Part shown: in pieces, positions 9,484 to 17,372 of the stretch
Layout: each line of letters starts with the position of its first letter
How positions within the stretch are numbered: the first letter of the stretch is position 1
Assembly (NCBI RefSeq): GCF_030410375.1
Contig: NZ_JAUHHE010000001.1
Span: forward strand, 1 to 64,000
Source of the DNA: Zwartia vadi
GTDB lineage: Bacteria; Pseudomonadota; Gammaproteobacteria; Burkholderiales; Burkholderiaceae_B
Reading direction: 5' to 3'
DNA: 64,000 bases
Position numbers and translations under genes: made by a program
The notes under the pieces: model-generated
What the model was told of the DNA's origin: nothing
The model's input: the letters and a program-made list of their open reading frames with translations, nothing else
The model's database searches: none

Positions 9484-10881
9484 TCAACGATGAGAGCGAT
9501 CCTGACTATCGGGATCGCTCTTTTTATTTCTGCTCACCAGAATGAATGGTGGCAACACCAACAGCCAAGCAATACGCGTCTGATAACGATAATGCGGCTT
9601 GGATAGAGCGCCGGTTGCAAAGGCATTCGCAAGTACGCCGAGCCAAATCATGACAATGAGGCCCAGCGCCAGCGTGTCCCGCGTGCGTAACCCACGCAGG
9701 AAAAAATAAATGCTGAGTAAGAATCCAAGTAAAACAGCGTAAGTGCCCACAGCACTGATAAACGACACGCGCTCGAGCATGGTGCCCTGCACTTGATGAG
9801 CATTTTTATAACGTTCAAGCTCGGCGGCAGGAAAAAATTTCTCAACGCTTTTGAGCACAGTCAAATCCAGCCAGTCCGAATGGATAGTATCTCCGAGTTT
9901 GACCATGGACAATTGCGTAACGGTATTTTGAATGGCAGACCACAATAATTGAAAGGGTCGGTGGCGCACGGTCAGCGCCACGATTTCCGACGCTTCAGGT
10001 GCAAGGCCAATTGGCCCTCCGGGATGACTCCATACCGGGCCTTTTGCATCCCACATAAATGAATCGCTGTCTTTGGCTAATCGATCCGTCCATGCGCAGA
10101 GGTGCCAAGACTTCTCGGGACAGTATTTTTCCAAAATGCTTTTCACATTTCCGTCGGCGGACATGCGTGCCACCATAAATACCGAACCAAAGGGCGAGAC
10201 AGCGACCTTCTGAAAGGCATACATTGTCGTGCCGACCAGAGCGGTCAGTGCGATCACCAACGGCAATACTGCATAGTGAATGCGACGCCATTTGAAAGCA
10301 AGCACCACGAGCAAGCAGGCAGCGGCAATCACGAGGTGAGATAAATGCACAGCGATCGCCAGTGCACCAAGCAGACTCACCCATACAAGCAATCCCCTGC
10401 TGAGCTGCCTGGCAAAGCCGAGTATAAAAATGCTCAGTACCACCATGCCAGAAAAAATATCAGGCATCAGCAGCGAAACAAACCAGGACGCACCTGTCAG
10501 AACCGATAGCGCAAGGCAAATCAACAGATGGCGGACAGGGTTGACCGTGCCAACAGTCTGTTGAGTCAACCAGACCAAGTGCGAGAGCAGAATACCCTGA
10601 ACAAGTACTACACCCCAAAGAGATTGCCATGCATGAAAGGGCAACATCCAAGGGCCGTAAATAAACGGCTTGTCCCAGTTGAAGTAACCGGGAGTCGGTT
10701 GTGTGATAAAAACGTGGGTGTCGCTATAGAGGAGCGGGTAGCCATTCCAGAGGGCGGGCCAAACGAATAGCGCGCCCCCGACAACAATAGCCAACAGATT
10801 GAACGTGCGCGAGGACTTCAATAAGTCCACGCGCTTAGACCAACCGCTTGAGCCAACCGTGGCGGTCAGGCTGACGTCCAT
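9484..10881 (-). CDS. polytopic inner-membrane protein of unknown function
   Basis: A 465-aa protein with roughly ten hydrophobic segments spread from residue 28 to 455 and a larger hydrophilic loop at about 225-320. The layout (short N-terminus, first helix, then a loop containing YSDTHVFITQP, then alternating helices) recalls GT-C type glycosyltransferases or related membrane proteins, but no family motif can be confirmed. It follows ilvE with a 47-base overlap if the ATG at 10881 is used; a GTG at 10830 would start 5 bases after the ilvE stop. The last codons contain the terminator of the convergent Bug gene. Confidence 0.65.
   Translation of the reverse strand: MDVSLTATVGSSGWSKRVDLLKSSRTFNLLAIVVGGALFVWPALWNGYPLLYSDTHVFITQPTPGYFNWDKPFIYGPWMLPFHAWQSLWGVVLVQGILLSHLVWLTQQTVGTVNPVRHLLICLALSVLTGASWFVSLLMPDIFSGMVVLSIFILGFARQLSRGLLVWVSLLGALAIAVHLSHLVIAAACLLVVLAFKWRRIHYAVLPLVIALTALVGTTMYAFQKVAVSPFGSVFMVARMSADGNVKSILEKYCPEKSWHLCAWTDRLAKDSDSFMWDAKGPVWSHPGGPIGLAPEASEIVALTVRHRPFQLLWSAIQNTVTQLSMVKLGDTIHSDWLDLTVLKSVEKFFPAAELERYKNAHQVQGTMLERVSFISAVGTYAVLLGFLLSIYFFLRGLRTRDTLALGLIVMIWLGVLANAFATGALSKPHYRYQTRIAWLLVLPPFILVSRNKKSDPDSQDRSHR
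9494..9525 (+). terminator. intrinsic terminator after the Bug gene
   Basis: GAGCGATCC 9494-9502 pairs with GGATCGCTC 9512-9520, followed directly by TTTTT. It sits inside the last codons of the convergent membrane-protein gene. Confidence 0.9.
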
Positions 10882-11932
10882 ATTGAATGTCGGTCAGCTC
10901 TTGGCGCAAGGACATGGTGAGCTTGCCGGCGGGTGCATTCTCATCACCTTCGACAAAGCCACGCCCCTTCAGGGCCGCGATCGGAGCGACCACGGCAGCA
11001 GTCCCACAGGCAAAGGCCTCGACGTACTCACCTGAGGCCATGCCCTGGCGCCACTCGTCAATCGAAACTTTGCGTTCTTCGACCCGATGGCCACGATCTT
11101 TTGCGAGCTGGATGATGCTCGCACGCGTCACACCTTCGAGGATGCTGCCCGTCAAATCAGGCGTCACCAGCGTGCCATCTTTTTTGACTAGGAACACATT
11201 CATGCCGCCTAATTCCTCGAGATATTTTCCCTCTTGAGAATCAAGAAACAATACTTGTGAACAACCATTAGCATAAGCCTCTTGCTGAGGTAACAGTGAC
11301 GCGGCATAGTTACCGCCACACTTTGCCGCGCCCGTACCACCATGGGCGGCACGCGAATAGCCCTCAACCAGCCAGATCGACACAGGGGCGACACCTTTTG
11401 CAAAGTAAGGTCCAACCGGGCTGGCGATCACATAATAGGCCGCTTTCTGTGCGGCGCGCACACCCAGAAAATTTTCGTTGGCGATACTGAACGGACGCAA
11501 ATACAAACTGGTCTCAGGCGCCGATGGCACCCAGGGCTCATCCATCTTCACGAGTTGTTTGATGGACTCGAGAAACAGGTCGGTAGGCAACTCGGGCAAT
11601 GCCAGGCGATGCGCGGAACGCTGCATGCGTGCCGCATTGGCTTCGGGACGAAAGGTCCACACGGAGCCGTCAGCATGACGATAGGCTTTGAGACCTTCAA
11701 AAATTTCTTGTGCGTAGTGCAAAACCGACGCAGCAGGATCCAGAGACAGCGGACCATATGCTTTAACCTGTGGGTCGTACCAACCCTTCTCGACTGTCCA
11801 GTCGATCGAGACCATGTGATCCGTGAAGTACTTGCCAAAGCCGGGATTCGCCAGAATTGCCTCGCGCTCGGCAACCGAGCGGGGATTCGAAGAGCGGGTC
11901 GCCTTGAAAACCAGAGATGTGTTCGCAGTCAT
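10835..11932 (-). CDS. ilvE: branched-chain amino acid aminotransferase
   Basis: PLP-dependent transaminase that interconverts leucine, isoleucine and valine with their 2-oxo acids. 365 aa from the ATG at 11932 (MTANTSLVF); an upstream in-frame start at 11977 would add 15 residues without family support. The PLP lysine is Lys204 in GTGAAKCGGNYAAS, and EIFEGLKAYR and YLRPF are typical of the longer (eukaryote-like, type II) IlvE group. No strong Shine-Dalgarno is seen. It lies upstream of and slightly overlaps the membrane-protein gene, but no functional link is obvious. Confidence 0.93.
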   Translation of the reverse strand: MTANTSLVFKATRSSNPRSVAEREAILANPGFGKYFTDHMVSIDWTVEKGWYDPQVKAYGPLSLDPAASVLHYAQEIFEGLKAYRHADGSVWTFRPEANAARMQRSAHRLALPELPTDLFLESIKQLVKMDEPWVPSAPETSLYLRPFSIANENFLGVRAAQKAAYYVIASPVGPYFAKGVAPVSIWLVEGYSRAAHGGTGAAKCGGNYAASLLPQQEAYANGCSQVLFLDSQEGKYLEELGGMNVFLVKKDGTLVTPDLTGSILEGVTRASIIQLAKDRGHRVEERKVSIDEWRQGMASGEYVEAFACGTAAVVAPIAALKGRGFVEGDENAPAGKLTMSLRQELTDIQYGRQPDRHGWLKRLV

Positions 11933-12017
11933 GGAGGGAGTCAAGTGGTTAAATGAATGTTGGTTGATTATAGCCATGCCGGGACGCGCTGTTTATGGCG
12001 CGCACGGCAACCAGAAA

Positions 12018-12869
12018 TTACTCTTGGCGGTCTTGCAGACGCCTCAGCAAGGCCTCTCGCTCACGCCGGGTTTCTTCGATTTCGTGTATCAGACCGTCCA
12101 TGTCAACAGGCTTCGTATCCGCCTCAAAATGTCCCGTCAAGACGTATTCAGGTGTTAGTTCGCCCGCCTCATAAATTTTCCAGATCTCTTTGCCGAAATC
12201 GGTTGCTAATAAATCAGGAGCAAACTGCCCGAAGTAGACAGCGAGATTTTGGACATCTCGCAGCAACATCGCACGCGCCTCATTATTGCCCGCTGCATCG
12301 ACAGCCTGAGGTAAATCAATAATGACAGGGCCATCCGCCGCCATCAGAATGTTGTATTCAGACAAGTCCCCATGAATGATGCCAGCACACAACATGCGCA
12401 CGACCTGATTAATCAAGTAAGCATGGCATTCGCGTGCGCGCTCTGGGATCAACTCAACATCATTGAGCCTGGGTGCGACATCTCCCTGTTCATCCGTGAC
12501 GAGCTCCATAAGCAACACGCCATCCGTACAGATGTAAGGCTGAGGCACCCGGACACCGGCATTTGCGAGACGAAAGAGTGCGTCAACCTCTGCGTTTTGC
12601 CAGAGTTCCTCTTGCATTTGACGACCATAGCGCGTGCCTTTTTCCATCGCACGGGCTTGACGACTGTTTTTAACTTTACGTCCTTCGGTATACGACACGG
12701 CATTTTTAAAACTACGCTGCTTCGCATCCTTGTAAACCTTCGCGCAGCGAATGTCTTCCCCGCTGCGCACAACGTAGACAGTCGCTTCTTTACCGCTCAT
12801 TAACTGGCTCAAGACCTCATCCACTAAACCCTCTTCCACAAGGGGCTTGAGCCTCTGGGGAACTTTCAT
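12018..12869 (-). CDS. RIO-family (RIO1-like) serine protein kinase
   Basis: Atypical protein kinase of the RIO superfamily, 283 aa, close in pattern to the PA4780-type bacterial proteins. It has a nucleotide-binding loop SGKEATVYVV (residues 25-34), Lys44 in CAKVYKD, the catalytic loop IIHGDLSEYNIL with Asp168 and Asn173, and the metal-binding Asp185 in VIIDLPQAVD. All residues needed for phosphoryl transfer are present. Bacterial RIO proteins have an unclear role; stress response has been proposed. Its ATG overlaps the stop of the upstream amidase gene (ATGA), so the two are translationally coupled, though no metabolic link is obvious. Confidence 0.9.
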   Translation of the reverse strand: MKVPQRLKPLVEEGLVDEVLSQLMSGKEATVYVVRSGEDIRCAKVYKDAKQRSFKNAVSYTEGRKVKNSRQARAMEKGTRYGRQMQEELWQNAEVDALFRLANAGVRVPQPYICTDGVLLMELVTDEQGDVAPRLNDVELIPERARECHAYLINQVVRMLCAGIIHGDLSEYNILMAADGPVIIDLPQAVDAAGNNEARAMLLRDVQNLAVYFGQFAPDLLATDFGKEIWKIYEAGELTPEYVLTGHFEADTKPVDMDGLIHEIEETRREREALLRRLQDRQE

Positions 12870-14218
12870 CGGTGGGTACGCAAAGTGTCTTCGACCGCAA
12901 GCGCCACAGCTGACAGACTCGCGTCATCCCCGTGTGTAGATGACAGCATCAAACCAACCGGAAGCTCGCCTTCACGATGGCAAGGCAGGCTATAAGAGCA
13001 GCCGTCCAATAAGTTTATGGTGAAGGTGTTGCGCAACATCTGACCATTGGCTTTAAAGAAGGCCTCATCCGAAGCGATTAATTTTTCAAGTTCGGGCGCG
13101 ATAGTCGGGACAGTGGGACAAATCAAGGCGTCATAGCCTTCAATCGCTCGCTCGACGCTGGCGATCCAGGCGCGTCTTTTATCCAGCAAAGCGATGTATT
13201 GTTGCGATGTGATTGGGGCACCCATCATGATCCGGGCCGCGACACGCTGATCGAACTGAGCCTGCGCACGCGCCAAGCGTTCATGATGCACTGCATAAGC
13301 TTCAATCGGCGACAAGCCGCCAGGCGCGTTGACCTTTGGAATCTCCGCAAACTCTGTCAACGGGATCTCAATAATCTGCGCGCCAGCACCCGACAGGATT
13401 GACAAACTCCGGTCAAACGCTTGGGCGACAGTTGTATCCAAACCATCCAACACCAAGGTCTGCGGGACGGCCAAACGCATCCCTTCGATGGAACGGCGCC
13501 GAATCCGCAGCATCGCTCCGGACAACACAGCATCTACAGTGATGCAATCCTGTACGCTGCGTGTCATCGCACATGCCGTATCCAGCGAGCGTGAAAGTTC
13601 GAGTGCGCCTTCCAAAGGCACACGCTTTTGCGTGCTCTTGAAGCCAACGATTCCACATAATGCAGCGGGAATGCGGATCGAGCCTCCGGTATCCGAGCCT
13701 AATCCTGCAACGGACAAGCCCAAGGCCACAGAAACTCCGGCACCAGAGGAAGAGCCACCCGGCACTCGGGCGATATTCTGGTCGGTAGGATTGACGGGCG
13801 TACCGTAATGCGGATTGATACCGATCCCAGAAAATGCGAACTCGGTCATGTTGGTTTTACCAACGATGGCTGAACCCGCAGAACGCAATCTGTTCACCAC
13901 TGGTGCATCTTTCGTCTGCACAGGCTCACCTTTGCAAGCGATCGAACCAGCCATGGTTGTTTCACCCGCCACACCAAAAAGATCTTTAATTGATACAGGC
14001 AAGCCAGCCAACGCAGGCAAGGCCACTCCAGCGCGGTGCGCCGCGTCGGCTGCACGTGCAGCAGCAAGCGCCGCCTCTGGGTATAACTTGGTAAAGACAC
14101 TTTTAGCCGCAGGGTGGGAAGCTTTTTCCAATGCGCCGGCGACCAAGGCTTCGCGTGTGGTCTCGCCGCGCAAAAGGCGCTGATTCAATTGATCAATGGT
14201 TTCGGTGATGTGGATCAT
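12866..14218 (-). CDS. amidase (amidase signature family)
   Basis: Ser-Ser-Lys amidase of about 450 aa. The start at the ATG 14218 (MIHITETIDQ) is preferred to a TTG nine codons upstream. The triad is visible: Lys in LPVSIKDLFG, the cis-Ser region in PGGSSSGAGVSVA, and the nucleophile Ser in GSDTGGSIRIPA. It resembles GatA/AtzF/acylamidase paralogues, but no GatB or GatC adjoins it, so a stand-alone amidase acting on small amides is likelier than a tRNA amidotransferase subunit. The stop overlaps the start of the RIO kinase gene. Confidence 0.88.
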   Translation of the reverse strand: MIHITETIDQLNQRLLRGETTREALVAGALEKASHPAAKSVFTKLYPEAALAAARAADAAHRAGVALPALAGLPVSIKDLFGVAGETTMAGSIACKGEPVQTKDAPVVNRLRSAGSAIVGKTNMTEFAFSGIGINPHYGTPVNPTDQNIARVPGGSSSGAGVSVALGLSVAGLGSDTGGSIRIPAALCGIVGFKSTQKRVPLEGALELSRSLDTACAMTRSVQDCITVDAVLSGAMLRIRRRSIEGMRLAVPQTLVLDGLDTTVAQAFDRSLSILSGAGAQIIEIPLTEFAEIPKVNAPGGLSPIEAYAVHHERLARAQAQFDQRVAARIMMGAPITSQQYIALLDKRRAWIASVERAIEGYDALICPTVPTIAPELEKLIASDEAFFKANGQMLRNTFTINLLDGCSYSLPCHREGELPVGLMLSSTHGDDASLSAVALAVEDTLRTHR

Positions 14219-14419
14219 GTAAGGACTCTTGAGGATGGAAGCCAAAATACGTGACTAAGCTGACAATGTAAGGAACAGTAGACGTGGGGTCAAGCAAGCA
14301 ATGCACGCGAGCCCCTTCTATCCCCTAACAAACCAAGCCTATTCGGGCATCCCTCAAGTGGAAGGGGGATAAAATGGACTTTGCATCGATGGGATGCAAC
14401 CCTTTTACAGGATATGGAC

Positions 14420-14725
14420 ATGCAATCATCACGCCGCCAATTCATCATTTACTCAACCGCCGGTTTAGCCTCTCTGACCATGGCTAGCCAGGCGCAAGCC
14501 CAAGCCATGCTTGGTGAAGCCGAACCCACAGCGGTCGCTTTAGGCTACAAAGCGGATGCCAAGACAGTCGACAAAGCAAAATGGTCTAAGTATGCTGAGG
14601 GCCAGGTTTGCACGAACTGCCAGCTCTATGCCAGCAAAACAGCTGATGCAGGTACCTGTAGCATCTTCCCCGGCAAATTGGTTGCTGGCCCTGGCTGGTG
14701 CAATGCCTGGATCAAAAAGGCTTAA
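14420..14725 (+). CDS. high-potential iron-sulfur protein (HiPIP)
   Basis: Periplasmic 4Fe-4S electron carrier, about 101 aa. The N-terminus has a Tat-type signal (SSRRQFIIYSTAGLASL, cleavage near AQAQA), as expected for a folded Fe-S protein. The mature part has the HiPIP cysteine spacing C-x2-C-x12-C-x13-C, in VCTNCQLYA, TCSIF and GWCNAW. The ATG at 14420 has AGGA about 7 bases upstream; ATG 14414 is the alternative. HiPIPs donate electrons to photosynthetic reaction centres, oxidases or thiosulfate-oxidising enzymes. No obvious partner adjoins it. A bidirectional terminator follows. Confidence 0.9.
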   Translation: MQSSRRQFIIYSTAGLASLTMASQAQAQAMLGEAEPTAVALGYKADAKTVDKAKWSKYAEGQVCTNCQLYASKTADAGTCSIFPGKLVAGPGWCNAWIKKA

Positions 14726-14787
14726 TCTGTTTTTGCCTGATCCTTGTGTGACAGCGCAGACCGATCGTCAGTGCTGTCCAAATAAAA

Positions 14788-14822
14788 AACGCTGCAACTT
14801 CATTGAGTTGCAGCGTTTTTTT
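14788..14822. terminator. bidirectional intrinsic terminator
   Basis: The stem AACGCTGCAACT / AGTTGCAGCGTT is flanked by an A-run on the left and a T-run on the right. It serves the convergent HiPIP gene (plus) and the glycine-zipper lipoprotein gene (minus). Confidence 0.92.
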
Positions 14823-14834
14823 ATTGACAGCTGA

Positions 14835-15272
14835 TTACTGAGCCACCACGCGCGCTTCAGTACCAGAGCCTTCAATGTAGACCTTTTGGCCAACACGCAA
14901 GTTGCTGGTGGGCTGAGTCACGCTCACCAACACGCCACCACTTGTGCGCACAAAAATCTGTTGACCCTCAACAGGCTTGTCGTAGTGCTTTTGAATCTCA
15001 TTTCCAGCCACTGCACCACCAATCGCACCCAACACCATGGCAACCGTCTTGCCAGTACCGGCACCAATCAGGGCACCGATACCCAGGCCGCCCAAGCCAC
15101 CGACCACAGCGCCTACGCCTGTGTCATGGTTGCTTTTGATCTGGGTCGCGGTAATTTGCTCGATCACACCTGAGCGAATCTCCATGGGCGCACTTGGTCC
15201 AGTCGGCGCGCAGGCCACCAAACCAAACATCACCAAAAGGGATAGCGCAACTTTAGAAACTTGTCTTAACAT
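14835..15272 (-). CDS. SlyB-like outer-membrane lipoprotein with glycine zipper
   Basis: About 145 aa from the ATG at 15272, which has a GAGAG purine stretch about 7 bases upstream; an in-frame ATG at 15284 has none. A lipoprotein signal peptide ends in LVAC. A glycine-zipper 2TM segment rich in GAVVGGLGGLGIGALIGAG follows, then a small beta domain ending in VYIEGSGTEARVV. This architecture matches SlyB/PcP-type lipoproteins, which sit in the outer membrane and affect envelope stability. It is monocistronic. Confidence 0.85.
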   Translation of the reverse strand: MLRQVSKVALSLLVMFGLVACAPTGPSAPMEIRSGVIEQITATQIKSNHDTGVGAVVGGLGGLGIGALIGAGTGKTVAMVLGAIGGAVAGNEIQKHYDKPVEGQQIFVRTSGGVLVSVTQPTSNLRVGQKVYIEGSGTEARVVAQ

Positions 15273-15398
15273 GTTGACTCTCATTAAATTTGTTAAGCTT
15301 TGAAAAAGCTGTAGTCGAAGTGTAACGCTAAGCTGGTCGTTTTAACCATCTTTTCTTCCACCCAGACACCCTGACTAATCCATTCTGAGGAGACTCAT

Positions 15399-15770
15399 AT
15401 GAAATTGAAATTTGCAGCAGCAGGTGCCTGTGTGGCATTGTTAAGCGTAGTGGCACCCGCCTCTGCCCAAGCCCCCAAAGCATCGACCTCGACTCAGGAA
15501 TTTGTGGCCATGTGCAGCAAAACGGGCGATGTTTCTGCACAAAACTTTTGCCACGGTTTTAGCCAGGGCGTATACGAAACGTATTTGATCACTCGCCACC
15601 CTAAAAAAGCCCCGGCCTTTATTTGTGCTGACAATTCAAAAGCCACTCGCCAAGACTACATTAACGGTTTTGTGAAGTGGTCCGCCTCCAATCCTAAATT
15701 CAACCAAATGTCGGCTGCCGACACGATCTTGCGCTACCTGGCCGAAGTCCTGCCATGTAAGAAAGGCTAA
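15399..15770 (+). CDS. exported Rap1a/Tai-like protein
   Basis: A 123-aa protein with a Sec signal peptide (cleavage near ASAQA). The mature part has the layout of the Rap1a/Tai family, which includes immunity proteins against type VI secretion amidase toxins: F-V-A-M-C ... NFCHGFSQGVYETY ... AFICADN ... QDYINGFVKW ... SAADTILRYLAEVLPC. Four cysteines are positioned for two disulfides. The Shine-Dalgarno GAGGAGA is excellent. No toxin or secretion gene is nearby, so it may be an orphan immunity protein or a family member with a housekeeping role. The assignment rests on motif pattern only. Confidence 0.65.
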   Translation: MKLKFAAAGACVALLSVVAPASAQAPKASTSTQEFVAMCSKTGDVSAQNFCHGFSQGVYETYLITRHPKKAPAFICADNSKATRQDYINGFVKWSASNPKFNQMSAADTILRYLAEVLPCKKG

Positions 15771-15829
15771 TTTAAATAAAGTCTTTCAGCACAATCCCGT
15801 TTGAATTCAAGTATTACAGGAGCCTTATC

Positions 15830-16060
15830 ATGAAAAAAACTCTTCTCGCCCTCCCCCTCGTCGCAGCGCTCGCCTTGACTGGCTGTTCAAACATGACGAC
15901 CACGCAACAGCGTGAACTTTCTGGTGGTGCAATCGGCGCCGCTGCAGGTGCGGGCATTACTGCCATCGCTGGTGGCAACCCCATTTGGGGTGCGATTGGT
16001 GGCGCCGCCGCTGGTGTCCTGGGTGGTTACATCTATGACAAACACGAGCAGGGTCAGTAA
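15830..16060 (+). CDS. small glycine-zipper lipoprotein
   Basis: A 76-aa lipoprotein with lipobox LTGC (Cys19) and a glycine-zipper segment GGAIGAAAGAGITAIAGGN ... GAIGGAAAGVLGGYIYDKH of the YMGG/OmpA-like glycine-zipper type. The Shine-Dalgarno CAGGAG is good. It lies 59 bases downstream of the Rap1a-like gene on the same strand and may be co-transcribed with it. Role unknown, presumably envelope. A strong terminator follows. Confidence 0.8.
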   Translation: MKKTLLALPLVAALALTGCSNMTTTQQRELSGGAIGAAAGAGITAIAGGNPIWGAIGGAAAGVLGGYIYDKHEQGQ

Positions 16061-16061
16061 A

Positions 16062-16099
16062 AGCTGAAACACTCGTTCCGAGCTGAATCTCTCGCTCCG
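16062..16099. repeat. tandem imperfect 19-bp duplication
   Basis: AGCTGAAACACTCGTTCCG (16062-16080) is followed directly by AGCTGAATCTCTCGCTCCG (16081-16099), with 16 of 19 positions identical. It lies between the small lipoprotein stop and the terminator and is probably a slippage duplication. Confidence 0.7.
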
Positions 16100-16133
16100 A
16101 AAAGCCCCGCTACTTGCGGGGCTTTTGGTTTTT
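16100..16133. terminator. intrinsic terminator between convergent genes
   Basis: An 11-bp stem AAAAGCCCCGC (16100-16110) / GCGGGGCTTTT (16116-16126) with a 5-base loop, then GGTTTTT on the plus strand. It ends the small lipoprotein transcript and overlaps the final codons of the minus-strand acyltransferase gene. On the minus strand it has only a short T-run, the TTTT that closes the stem. Confidence 0.9.
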
Positions 16134-17357
16134 CCAGCGGCGATGTACCCACCACCACTGCTCCGGATGCCGCACGATTGAAAGTTCTAGTGCCTGATTG
16201 TAGGCACGAGTATTTTTGATAATTTCCTGACCGACATCGTCATCGAGGACAGGTGCGAGCGCAGGAAAAAATTTGAGCACGTGCGTGCCATCGGGCTCGC
16301 GCCAGGAGGCCGCAGGAATGACGGGGGCTCCAGTCGCCATGGCGATCACGGCCATACTTTTATAAGTACCCGCAGCGTGTCCGAAAAACTCGACTTCAAT
16401 ACCTTCCGGTCGGCGCGCATACTGGTCAAAAGGAAACACAATCGCATCACCGGACTCGATCGTTGAAACGATCTCTTCGAGTGAACCACGCCGTCCCACC
16501 ACACCGAACCCTGCTTGATTAAAGCGGCGCGTTAATAAATCACTCAACCATTTGGGCTTAATCGGACGCCGAAGAAAATGAATCCGTCCTTTGACCTGAG
16601 GAAAATGCTCAATGCCCGCAACCGTGGAAACTTCGAAATTTCCGAAATGTCCTGTCAGAATCAAAATACCCTTACCTGCCTCGAATGCCTCGATCATGCC
16701 CGGAACACCCTCGACGCGCACGATTGATTTTTTACGCGCCTCGGATAAGAACCGAAACAAAATGAGCTCTTTGAGTAAGGTCAACAAATGTCCGTAATGC
16801 GCTTGGGCCAACTGAACGATTTGCGAATCATCCACATTGGCACCAAAAACGCGCTTAAGGTTTTCCAGGATGACTTTACGGCGGTACGGCAGCCACCGAA
16901 AAATAAAACGTCCGCCACGTGAGGGTTTGAAACTGCGTTGAATACGCAAAGCCACTGCAGTAGCCGTGGTTTCACTGTGCGTCAGCGAAATTTTAATTTC
17001 TTGTATGAGGTGACGACCCAATACGATCTCGGCCGCGGGCGTGACGGCAATATGCGGGGCGCCGTACTCATCTTTGAAAACCGAAAAATCCATCGCCGTG
17101 ATGGTATTTAAAGCCGTCTCTTTTGGAAAAAGCTTCAGGCATGCTTCTTTTGCGGCGAATCTCGCTGCAAGGCTCGCCATTCGGCCTGGCCCGTCACCAG
17201 CCTCCTGAATCTCTCGTGCAGAAAAGAGTTTTTCAAGCTCACCCGGCATGGCCTCAACCAGTCGTGCAACCCGGGCGATCTCAACCGTATCGACCGCGCA
17301 ACCATCTGGTAAAGGGCGATCCTCTGCAAGGGACTTCGACGCATCGTTTGGCTGCAT
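16110..17357 (-). CDS. fusion: AcpS-type phosphopantetheinyl transferase + LpxL-type lipid acyltransferase
   Basis: A 415-aa two-domain protein, last gene of the acyl-synthesis operon. Residues about 15-140 match holo-ACP synthase: Asp23 in AVDTVEIARV, Glu71 in RFAAKEACLKLF and SLTHSETTATAVAL near the end, so the Mg- and CoA-binding residues are present. Residues about 150-415 match the lauroyl/myristoyl acyltransferase family: LPYRRKVILENL, the catalytic HX4E motif in TGHFGNFE (His237, Glu242), the FFG segment and the terminal WWWVHRRWK. The usual N-terminal membrane anchor of LpxL is missing and is replaced by the transferase. Inferred role: activates the operon's carrier protein, then moves its acyl chain to an envelope lipid. 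It starts about 15 bases after the preceding stop; a TTG at 17369 is an alternative start. Confidence 0.85.
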   Translation of the reverse strand: MQPNDASKSLAEDRPLPDGCAVDTVEIARVARLVEAMPGELEKLFSAREIQEAGDGPGRMASLAARFAAKEACLKLFPKETALNTITAMDFSVFKDEYGAPHIAVTPAAEIVLGRHLIQEIKISLTHSETTATAVALRIQRSFKPSRGGRFIFRWLPYRRKVILENLKRVFGANVDDSQIVQLAQAHYGHLLTLLKELILFRFLSEARKKSIVRVEGVPGMIEAFEAGKGILILTGHFGNFEVSTVAGIEHFPQVKGRIHFLRRPIKPKWLSDLLTRRFNQAGFGVVGRRGSLEEIVSTIESGDAIVFPFDQYARRPEGIEVEFFGHAAGTYKSMAVIAMATGAPVIPAASWREPDGTHVLKFFPALAPVLDDDVGQEIIKNTRAYNQALELSIVRHPEQWWWVHRRWKNQKPRK

Positions 17358-17372
17358 CACGCCACTCAACGC

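Noticed and set aside
12866..14218. GatA subunit of tRNA amidotransferase
   Set aside because: gatB and gatC are not adjacent, and the neighbour is a RIO kinase; the family contains many stand-alone amidases.
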